Source: Aquificaceae bacterium
GTDB lineage: Bacteria > Aquificota > Aquificia > Aquificales > Aquificaceae
Assembly (NCBI GenBank): GCA_025057245.1
Contig: JANWYC010000081.1
Span: 1-5,464, forward strand
Length of the DNA: 5,464 nucleotides
Reading direction: 5' to 3'
Positions 1 through 4,311 of this stretch are shown one piece after another. Position 1 is the stretch's first letter. Each line of letters starts with the position of its first letter. The translations under genes and the position numbers were made by a program. Below the pieces are notes generated by a model that saw only the letters and a list, made by a program, of their open reading frames with translations, searched no databases and had not been told where the DNA came from.

Positions 1-1
1 T

Positions 2-625
2 GGCTGGGAGTCGGACGCTTACCACATAATACCTCCAGTGCATACGGACGTGGTCATAGACTACGGAGAGGCTGAGGGTAAGCCTAAGAAGGAGGTGGAA
101 AAGGTAGAAGGCGTAAGCTACAACGAGCTTGCCAACTTCATAAGATACTTGGGCGGTCTGGAGTTGGAGGAGCTTAACTACATGGAGCTGGTCTACGACA
201 AGGTAGAACCAGAAGTGCAGGAAATTTTGGACCAAATAATAAGAACTCAGAGAAGGATATTGGGTAAGCTCTTTGGCGTTTTCTACACCGTTGACCCACT
301 CATGGCTGAGGCTATACTAACTATAAGACCAGAGAGGTTTGAGTTTCTTCAGTCCCTTGCGGTGAGAGAGACGGTCAGAGACAAGACCTTTAGCCTTTAC
401 TCCAACTTAGCGGCGTGGAACATAGTAAAGGATAGGATAACCTCCAGATTTCCCTTCGTCAGGCACGAGGAGATAGAGGAGTTCAAGGGCAGGCGAGAGG
501 AGTTTGTAAAGTTTCTGGTGGAGAAGTCTGGCGAGTCAAGGGAGGCTGTAGAAAGAGGGCTTGAAAATTGCGGATGGCTAAAAAGCGAAGAGATGCCACC
601 CTTCCTCAGACAGATAGGACCATAG
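2..625 (+). CDS. C-terminal part of an unrecognised protein (5' end outside window)
   Basis: The reading frame is open from base 2 to a TAG at 623-625, giving 207 residues. A GTG at 38 could be read as a start, but it has no SD in front of it. The 12 codons before it read as ordinary protein ([12 protein letters not shown]), so the gene very probably begins to the left of the window. I do not recognise the family. The chain looks soluble, with no membrane segment, and is rich in charged residues (many Glu, Lys and Arg). It appears mostly helical after about residue 35. Notable patches are [16 protein letters not shown] near the left edge and a helical tail around [20 protein letters not shown]. 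Only one cysteine is visible, near the C-terminus. The stop lies 19 bases before apgM. Codon use matches the neighbours, so nothing suggests recent transfer. Confidence 0.8.
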   Translation, partial: GWESDAYHIIPPVHTDVVIDYGEAEGKPKKEVEKVEGVSYNELANFIRYLGGLELEELNYMELVYDKVEPEVQEILDQIIRTQRRILGKLFGVFYTVDPLMAEAILTIRPERFEFLQSLAVRETVRDKTFSLYSNLAAWNIVKDRITSRFPFVRHEEIEEFKGRREEFVKFLVEKSGESREAVERGLENCGWLKSEEMPPFLRQIGP

Positions 626-637
626 CGGTGTTAAAAT
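609..637 (+). promoter_or_regulatory. Candidate apgM promoter with extended -10
   Basis: TGTTAAAAT at 629-637 reads as an extended -10: TG, one base, then TAAAAT (632-637), which matches TATAAT at five of six bases. A weak -35-like CAGACA sits at 607-612, 19 bases away, which is wider than ideal. The hexamer ends 7 bases before the apgM ATG, so transcription would begin at or next to the start codon. The promoter overlaps the end of the upstream gene. The call is inferred from motif and position; the same 9-mer recurs before tpx and before the PUR gene. Confidence 0.5.
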
Positions 638-644
638 CTTATCC

Positions 645-1862
645 ATGTTAGAGTCTCTCGTAAGGAAGAATAACACGAAGATAATCTTGGTAGTTCTTGA
701 CGGCGTAGGTGGTCTTCCCGTAAAGGAAGGGAAGACGGAGCTGGAGCTGGCAAAGACGCCTAACCTTGATGCTTTAGCAAAGGTCTCCGCCTTAGGTCTG
801 CACCTTCCAGTGGACTACGGCATAACGCCGGGAAGCGGTCCGGGACACTTGGGCATATTTGGCTACGACCCAGTAAAGCATCAGATAGGGAGGGGTATAT
901 TGGAAGCTCTCGGGCTTGGTTTAGAGGTCAAAGATACGGACATAGCCATAAGAGGTAACTATGCCACAGCAGAGCGGTCAGAGGGTAGGCTCGTTATAAA
1001 GGACAGGAGGGCAGGGAGGATACCTACGGAGGAGAACAGAAGGATAACATCCAAGCTCTCGCAGGCTATAGGCGAGATAGACGGCGTAAAGGTCTTTTTC
1101 TCCGCTGGTATGGAACACAGAGTGGCTCTACTCTTAAGGTTTCCCGAAGAGCTCCCAGAGGGTAGCGACAGAATAAAAGACACAGACCCTCAAAAGGAAG
1201 GACTTGAACCCATAGTGCCAAAGGGTGAGAACGAACACTCCGAAAGGGTTGCTCACGTGGTAAGAGAGCTTTTGCAAAGGGTGGAAGGGGTTCTGTCTGA
1301 CGAGCCTAAGGCAAACTACCTTCTTCTTAGAGGCTTTTCTCAAAAGCCAAAGATGGAGAGCTTTGAAGAGAGGTTTGGTTTAAGAGCCTGCGCCGTGGCT
1401 GTCTATCCCATGTACAAAGGGCTTGCAAGCCTTGTGGGTATGGACCTTATAGACTTTGAAGGTCAATCCATATACGACCAGATAACCGCTTTGAGGGATG
1501 TGTGGCAAGACTACGACTTTTTCTTTCTACATGTGAAGAAAACAGACTCTTACGGTGAAGACGGAGACTACAAAGGTAAAGTTAAGATCATAGAGGAGTT
1601 TGACGAGCATCTGCCAGAGCTCTTGGAGCTAAAGCCAGACGTTCTGGTGATAACTGGTGACCACTCTACGCCCTCCGTGCTAAAGGGTCATTCTTGGCAT
1701 CCTGTGCCAGTGCTTCTGCACTCGCCCTACGTGCTTGGTGGCACTTCTCAAAGGTTTACCGAGAGGGAGTGTCTTAAGGGTGAGCTGGGTATATTCCCTG
1801 CGCAAAAGCTCATAAACTTGATGCTTGCTCACTCTCTTAGGCTTGCTAAGTTTGGTGCTTGA
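645..1862 (+). CDS. apgM: 2,3-bisphosphoglycerate-independent phosphoglycerate mutase, archaeal type (ApgM)
   Basis: This cytoplasmic enzyme interconverts 3-phosphoglycerate and 2-phosphoglycerate in glycolysis and gluconeogenesis. It belongs to the alkaline phosphatase superfamily and uses two metal ions and a phosphoserine intermediate. The 405-aa length is normal for the ApgM branch and well below the roughly 510 aa of the GpmI branch. Visible landmarks are VVLDGVGG (metal ligand Asp19), [10 protein letters not shown] (61-70, likely nucleophile Ser64), [13 protein letters not shown] (296-308, Asp301), TGDHSTP (Asp339, His340) and GHSWHPVP (His349). The second metal ligand of the D-x3-H motif appears to be Glu305 instead of His, which may be a bacterial ApgM variant. 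There is no SD before the ATG at 645; an extended -10 ends 7 bases upstream, so the mRNA may be leaderless. mqnC follows 15 bases after the stop, in the same frame. Confidence 0.95.
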   Translation: MLESLVRKNNTKIILVVLDGVGGLPVKEGKTELELAKTPNLDALAKVSALGLHLPVDYGITPGSGPGHLGIFGYDPVKHQIGRGILEALGLGLEVKDTDIAIRGNYATAERSEGRLVIKDRRAGRIPTEENRRITSKLSQAIGEIDGVKVFFSAGMEHRVALLLRFPEELPEGSDRIKDTDPQKEGLEPIVPKGENEHSERVAHVVRELLQRVEGVLSDEPKANYLLLRGFSQKPKMESFEERFGLRACAVAVYPMYKGLASLVGMDLIDFEGQSIYDQITALRDVWQDYDFFFLHVKKTDSYGEDGDYKGKVKIIEEFDEHLPELLELKPDVLVITGDHSTPSVLKGHSWHPVPVLLHSPYVLGGTSQRFTERECLKGELGIFPAQKLINLMLAHSLRLAKFGA

Positions 1863-1870
1863 GCTAAATT
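1843..1870 (+). promoter_or_regulatory. Possible mqnC promoter inside the apgM 3' end
   Basis: TTGCTA (1843-1848, four of six matches to TTGACA) lies 16 bases before TAAATT (1865-1870). The second hexamer ends exactly 7 bases before the mqnC ATG, the same spacing seen at apgM. No SD is present in the 15-base gap, which instead contains pyrimidine-rich TTTCCTTCT. Either mqnC has its own leaderless transcript or it is translated by reinitiation after apgM. The motif is weak, and this is an inference from sequence alone. Confidence 0.3.
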
Positions 1871-1877
1871 TCCTTCT

Positions 1878-2954
1878 ATGAAAACGCAAACAGAGCTCTA
1901 CGATAAGATTCTTGAAGGAGAAAGACTAACTCCAGAGGAAGCCCTAAACCTTTTTGAGGAAGACTTGACCATCCTTGGCTACCTTGCCAACGAAGTAAGA
2001 AAAAGACTGCACCCTGAGAACATAGTTACCTTTGTTATAGACAGGAACGTAAACTACACCAACGTGTGCGTGGCGGGTTGTAAGTTCTGTGCTTTTCAAA
2101 GAAAGGTGGGCTCGTCAGAAGGCTACACGCTTAGCAAAGAGGAAGTGCTTAGAAAGGTGGAAGAGCTCCTAAGCTGGGGTGGCACTACCCTTTTAATGCA
2201 GGGAGGTTTGAACCCAGACCTACCTCTTAGCTACTACATAGACCTTATAAGCTCAATAAAGGAAAAGTTCCCTACGGTTCAGGTGCATTCCTTCTCCGCA
2301 CCCGAAGTGGTATACCTTTCAAAGATAGAGAGGCTAAGCGTAAAGGAAGTTCTCCAGAGGCTAAAGTCTGCAGGTCTTGACTCTTTGCCCGGAGGTGGTG
2401 CGGAGATACTTTCAAAAGAGGTGCGAAGTTTTCTCAGTCCGGGTAAGTGCGGTGTGGAAGAGTGGGAGCTGGTTCACAGAACCGCTCACGAGCTGGGTAT
2501 GACCTCCACCGCTACTATGATGTTCGGGCATGTGGAAAAGCCAAAGCATATAGTGGAACACTTAGAAAGAGTGCGACGCATACAAGACCAAACGGGAGGC
2601 TTTACCGCCTTTATACCTTGGACTTTTAAGAAGGGAAACACGCAACTGGATATGGTGGAAGAGGCTTCGTCCACCTACTACCTTAAAGTGCTTGCCATCT
2701 CAAGGCTATACTTGGACAACTTTAGAAACCTTCAGAGCTCCCACGTAACTCAAACCATGCAGGTGGGTGTTTTGGGTCTTCACTTTGGTGCCAACGACCT
2801 TGGTAGCGTTATGATAGAGGAGAACGTCATATCCTCCACTTCTTACAAGGTAAAAATTCCTAAGGTGGAAGACATGGTAGAAGCCATAAAGTCCGCCGGC
2901 TTTAAACCCGCTCAGAGAGATACCTACTACAGAATAGTTAGGCTTTTTGACTGA
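1878..2954 (+). CDS. mqnC: Cyclic dehypoxanthine futalosine synthase (MqnC), radical SAM
   Basis: MqnC converts dehypoxanthine futalosine to its cyclic form in the futalosine route to menaquinone, using S-adenosylmethionine and a [4Fe-4S] cluster. The cluster-binding motif is C-x3-C-x2-C (CVAGCKFC, Cys64, Cys68, Cys71), inside the family signature DRNVNYTNVCVAGCKFCAF. Further family blocks are GGTTLLMQGGLNPDLPL (101-117), PGGGAEIL (171-178), TATMMFGHVE (211-220), GFTAFIPWTF (241-250), QSSHVTQ (286-292) and FGANDLGSVMIEENV (303-317). The 358-aa length is normal. These blocks, especially the GHVE and PWTF region, fit MqnC better than its paralogue MqnE. The ATG at 1878 is effectively forced, because the apgM stop lies five codons upstream in the same frame. 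There is no SD. In Aquificaceae this pathway would supply naphthoquinone for the respiratory chain, in keeping with the NuoG-like gene nearby. Confidence 0.95.
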   Translation: MKTQTELYDKILEGERLTPEEALNLFEEDLTILGYLANEVRKRLHPENIVTFVIDRNVNYTNVCVAGCKFCAFQRKVGSSEGYTLSKEEVLRKVEELLSWGGTTLLMQGGLNPDLPLSYYIDLISSIKEKFPTVQVHSFSAPEVVYLSKIERLSVKEVLQRLKSAGLDSLPGGGAEILSKEVRSFLSPGKCGVEEWELVHRTAHELGMTSTATMMFGHVEKPKHIVEHLERVRRIQDQTGGFTAFIPWTFKKGNTQLDMVEEASSTYYLKVLAISRLYLDNFRNLQSSHVTQTMQVGVLGLHFGANDLGSVMIEENVISSTSYKVKIPKVEDMVEAIKSAGFKPAQRDTYYRIVRLFD

Positions 2955-2970
2955 GCGAGGAGGCGTAGTT

Positions 2971-3021
2971 TTGTTTAAAACTGACAGAGGCAAGGCAAAA
3001 CATCCTGCTCAAAGCTCATAG
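2971..3021 (+). CDS. Possible 16-codon small ORF with a strong SD
   Basis: GAGGAGG at 2957-2963 is followed after 7 bases by TTG (2971), then 15 more codons and a TAG at 3019-3021. The predicted peptide is MFKTDRGKAKHPAQSS, basic and hydrophilic, with no signal or membrane segment. The SD is nearly as good as those of the confirmed genes in this window, which is the only real support. The start codon is the weak TTG and lies in a small A/T inverted repeat (2967-2982). The peptide could be a leader for tpx, a decayed gene or chance. I know of no homologue. Confidence 0.2.
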   Translation: MFKTDRGKAKHPAQSS

Positions 3022-3064
3022 TTGATTTAGGTCATCTACGGGTGTTAAAAACATCTGTTAAAAT
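3022..3064 (+). promoter_or_regulatory. tpx promoter region with two tandem extended -10 elements
   Basis: TTGATT (3022-3027) lies 18 bases before TAAAAA (3046-3051), which is preceded by TG at 3043-3044. A second extended -10, TGTTAAAAT, follows at 3056-3064 with no clear -35. The two sit in a 13-base tandem near-repeat (TGTTAAAAACATC, then TGTTAAAATCTTC). Predicted start sites near 3058 and 3071 would leave leaders of roughly 42 and 29 bases, both including the SD. This is inferred from motifs; no operator for a named peroxide regulator was recognised. Confidence 0.55.
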
Positions 3065-3099
3065 CTTCAAAGTAAAACTCAACGAGAGGAGGTGTTAAT

Positions 3100-3609
3100 A
3101 TGGCTCAGTTTGTTAATCTTAAAGGCAATCCAGTGGCTCTTTGCGGACCTACTCTTAAAGTAGGTGATGATGCTCCTGTGGCTCATGTAGTTACAAAGGA
3201 CCTTCAGGAAATAGTCATAGGAGGCTCAGCGGGTAAGCTTCAGATTATAATCACCGTTCCATCCTTAGACACTCCCGTCTGTGAAACGGAGACTAAAAAG
3301 TTTAACGAGCTTATGGCTGGAATGGAAGGCGTGGCAGTCTGCGTCATATCCATGGACTTACCCTTTGCCCAGAAAAGGTTCTGTGAGAGCTTTAACATAG
3401 GAAACGTAACCGTAGCTTCAGACTTTAGATACAGAGACATGGAAAAATATGGCGTTCTCATCTCCGAGGGTGCTCTAAAAGGCATATTAGCAAGAGCGGT
3501 GTTCGTAGTGGACAAGCAGGGCAAAATTGCCTACATCCAGATAGTGCCAGAGATAACTCAAGAGCCTAACTATGAGGAGGTGGTAGCCAAGGTAAAAGAA
3601 CTGCTGTAA
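3100..3609 (+). CDS. tpx: Thiol peroxidase (Tpx), atypical 2-Cys peroxiredoxin
   Basis: Tpx reduces hydrogen peroxide and organic hydroperoxides using electrons usually supplied by thioredoxin. It has a thioredoxin fold. The peroxidatic cysteine is Cys61 in VPSLDTPVCETETKKFN, with the conserved Thr58 and Pro59 of the active site. The resolving cysteine is Cys95 in QKRFCESFN. These are the same positions as in the E. coli enzyme. A further cysteine is present at 81, and a conserved active-site Arg lies in ARAVFVVD, near residue 132. The 169-aa length is normal, there is no signal peptide, and the enzyme is presumably cytoplasmic. The ATG at 3100 has an excellent SD, AGGAGGTG at 3087-3094. The gene has its own promoter region with two -10-like elements. 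No clear terminator follows. A peroxide-scavenging role fits a microaerophilic respiring organism. Confidence 0.97.
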   Translation: MAQFVNLKGNPVALCGPTLKVGDDAPVAHVVTKDLQEIVIGGSAGKLQIIITVPSLDTPVCETETKKFNELMAGMEGVAVCVISMDLPFAQKRFCESFNIGNVTVASDFRYRDMEKYGVLISEGALKGILARAVFVVDKQGKIAYIQIVPEITQEPNYEEVVAKVKELL

Positions 3610-3636
3610 AACCTTGCGATAAAACATTCATACCGC

Positions 3637-3656
3637 GGGTGGGTTAGGGGGTTGGG
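3637..3656 (+). promoter_or_regulatory. Four-run G-tract, potential G-quadruplex, upstream of the PUR gene
   Basis: The + strand reads GGGTGGGTTAGGGGGTTGGG: four runs of at least three G with loops of 1, 3 and 2 bases. It meets the usual G3+N1-7 rule for an intramolecular G-quadruplex. It ends 5 bases before an extended -10 (3659-3667), so it occupies the spacer and the place where a -35 should be. It is the only such tract I found in the window. Folding and function are inferences. Confidence 0.6.
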
Positions 3657-3658
3657 TA

Positions 3659-3667
3659 TGTTAAAAT
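3659..3667 (+). promoter_or_regulatory. Extended -10 of the PUR-PepSY unit
   Basis: TGTTAAAAT is the same 9-mer seen before apgM and tpx. A start site about 7 bases downstream would fall near 3674, so the mRNA would begin almost at the SD (GAGGAGGT, 3674-3681) with a leader of only about 14 bases. No -35 hexamer is visible at the right distance; that stretch is the G-tract. Confidence 0.5.
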
Positions 3668-3687
3668 AGAAGTGAGGAGGTTATGTC

Positions 3688-3891
3688 ATGGAAATGGGAA
3701 GGCTCTACTCAAAAAGGCTTAACGCAGGTAGAAGGACTTACTTTTTTGATGTAAAAAAAGGCAGAGACGGAACAAGTTATCTGGTAATAACAGAGCAGAG
3801 GGATGACATGCGCAACCGCCTCATGGTTTTTGAAGACAGAGTGGATGAATTTGTGTCCGCCTTGCAGGAAGTGATAAGCAAGATGAAGTGA
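3688..3891 (+). CDS. Single-repeat PUR-family DNA/RNA-binding protein (DUF3276-like)
   Basis: This 67-aa protein resembles the bacterial PUR-alpha family known from Bacteroidetes and spirochaetes. The core is LYSKRLNAGRRTYFFDVKK (6-24), followed by the strand YLVITEQ (31-37), the strand RLMVFEDRV (44-52) and a C-terminal helix, EFVSALQEVISKMK (54-67). That matches one PUR repeat (about four strands and one helix), which usually pairs with a second chain. Family members bind single-stranded, G-rich DNA or RNA. Basic and aromatic residues (Arg15, Arg16, Tyr18, Phe19, Phe20) lie in the strand expected to contact nucleic acid. The ATG at 3688 has SD GAGGAGGT (3674-3681) at good spacing; an internal ATG at 3694 is a less likely start. 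The PepSY-like gene follows after 19 bases, probably in the same mRNA. The target and physiological role are unknown. Confidence 0.85.
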   Translation: MEMGRLYSKRLNAGRRTYFFDVKKGRDGTSYLVITEQRDDMRNRLMVFEDRVDEFVSALQEVISKMK

Positions 3892-3895
3892 GCGC

Positions 3896-3903
3896 AAGGA
3901 GGT
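3896..3903 (+). promoter_or_regulatory. SD fixing the GTG start at 3911
   Basis: AAGGAGGT ends 7 bases before GTG at 3911 and lies in the 19-base gap after the PUR stop. It supports the GTG as the start of the PepSY-like gene, which otherwise has no upstream ATG in frame near the signal peptide. Confidence 0.75.
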
Positions 3904-3910
3904 TGACGCC

Positions 3911-4153
3911 GTGAAAACTCCGCTTGCTCTACTTCTACCTATTGCAGGTGTTATGGGGGCTGAGTGTCAGGGTGCAATAAGCATAGAACAGGCTATAAAC
4001 AGTGCTAAACAGTATGTGGGAGTGGTGCATTCAACACAGCTTTCTCAGAATAAGAAAACAGGTGAATGTTATTACAGAATAAGAGGTTCGGAGGGAACTG
4101 CGGTAGTTGACGCAAAGGACGGAAAATTGCTGAGGTTCCACAGAAAAAAATAG
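3911..4153 (+). CDS. Small exported PepSY-like domain protein
   Basis: This is an 80-aa protein with a short signal peptide: Lys2, a hydrophobic stretch (PLALLLPIAGVMG, 4-16), and a likely signal peptidase I site near residues 16-17. The Cys19 context (GAEC) is not a proper lipobox, so a lipoprotein is unlikely. The mature part looks like one PepSY domain: ISIEQAINSAKQYV (23-36) as the first helix, a middle strand ECYYRIRG (52-59), and the typical end TAVVDAKDGKLLRFHRK (63-79). PepSY domains are small exported modules, some of which bind or inhibit peptidases or sense the envelope; no specific role can be given here. Cys19 and Cys53 could form a disulfide. The start is GTG with a strong SD. 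The gene lies 19 bases after the PUR gene and converges with the NuoG-like gene. Confidence 0.8.
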   Translation: MKTPLALLLPIAGVMGAECQGAISIEQAINSAKQYVGVVHSTQLSQNKKTGECYYRIRGSEGTAVVDAKDGKLLRFHRKK

Positions 4154-4311
4154 CCTTCATTCAGCCAATTAACAAGGAAGGGCTAAGCCTTGAGCATTCT
4201 CGTGGTGAGTATGACTGGCATTACTTATCATCATTAACATAGCCTTAAAAACCTGCAGTAGTTTCTCGCCTCTAACTTGTAAGTGCTTTGCGAACTTCTA
4301 TAAAGTTAGAC
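4154..4311. other. Convergent intergenic region
   Basis: These 158 bases separate the PepSY-like gene (+) from the NuoG-like gene (-). They contain an inverted repeat next to the latter's stop (4271-4310). On the + side there is a bulged stem, TAGCCTTC (4151-4158) with GAAGGGCTA (4177-4185). Neither has a T-tract, so rho-independent termination is uncertain. No gene is supported. Confidence 0.6.
4271..4310 (-). terminator. Inverted repeat just after the NuoG-like stop; possible terminator
   Basis: TCTAACTT (4271-4278) and AAGTTAGA (4303-4310) are perfect 8-base complements around a 24-base interval. The interval contains a smaller AAGT (4281-4284)/ACTT (4294-4297) pair, so a two-tier hairpin is possible. 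It begins one base beyond the stop codon. The stem is A-T rich and no T-run follows on the minus strand, so this is only a weak terminator call. Confidence 0.3.

Larger units (their letters stand above)
2955..3099 (+). other. Intergenic region between mqnC and tpx
   Basis: This 145-base gap holds, in order, an orphan SD-like GAGGAGG (2957-2963), a small A/T inverted repeat (AGTTTT at 2967-2972 and AAAACT at 2977-2982, loop GTTT), a possible 16-codon ORF, two tandem -10-like elements and the strong tpx SD. I see no convincing rho-independent terminator for mqnC: the inverted repeat has weak A-T arms and no following T-tract. Confidence 0.6.

Noticed and set aside
38..40. GTG at 38 as the true start of the left-hand gene
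   Set aside because: There is no SD upstream, and the frame is open with protein-like codons to the window edge.
2706..2993. Antisense frame of 95 codons covering the mqnC 3' end
   Set aside because: It overlaps conserved MqnC sequence, and its translation has no recognisable domain.
3240..3524. Antisense open frame of 94 codons within tpx
   Set aside because: It lies wholly opposite a clear thiol peroxidase gene, shows no recognisable domain and has no SD; it is a coding shadow. The same applies to other antisense frames opposite apgM and mqnC and to the plus-strand frame at 4805-5020.
3637..3656. Telomere-like repeat, because the tract contains GGGTTAGGG
   Set aside because: It is a single irregular tract inside a bacterial intergenic region, not a tandem array.
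3911..3970. Lipoprotein signal in the PepSY-like protein
   Set aside because: The residues before Cys19 are GAE, which does not fit a lipobox; an ordinary signal peptidase I site is more likely.
4173..4192. CAAGG/CCTTG hairpin as a terminator for the PUR-PepSY unit
   Set aside because: It has only five base pairs, a 10-base loop and no following T-run; it also competes with the bulged TAGCCTTC stem that overlaps the stop codon.
4174..4237. SD-like AAGGAAGG with TTG at 4190 and a 15-codon frame (LSILVVSMTGITYHH)
   Set aside because: The SD is imperfect, the start is TTG, the frame is very short and lies in the convergent gap; chance is the simplest explanation.
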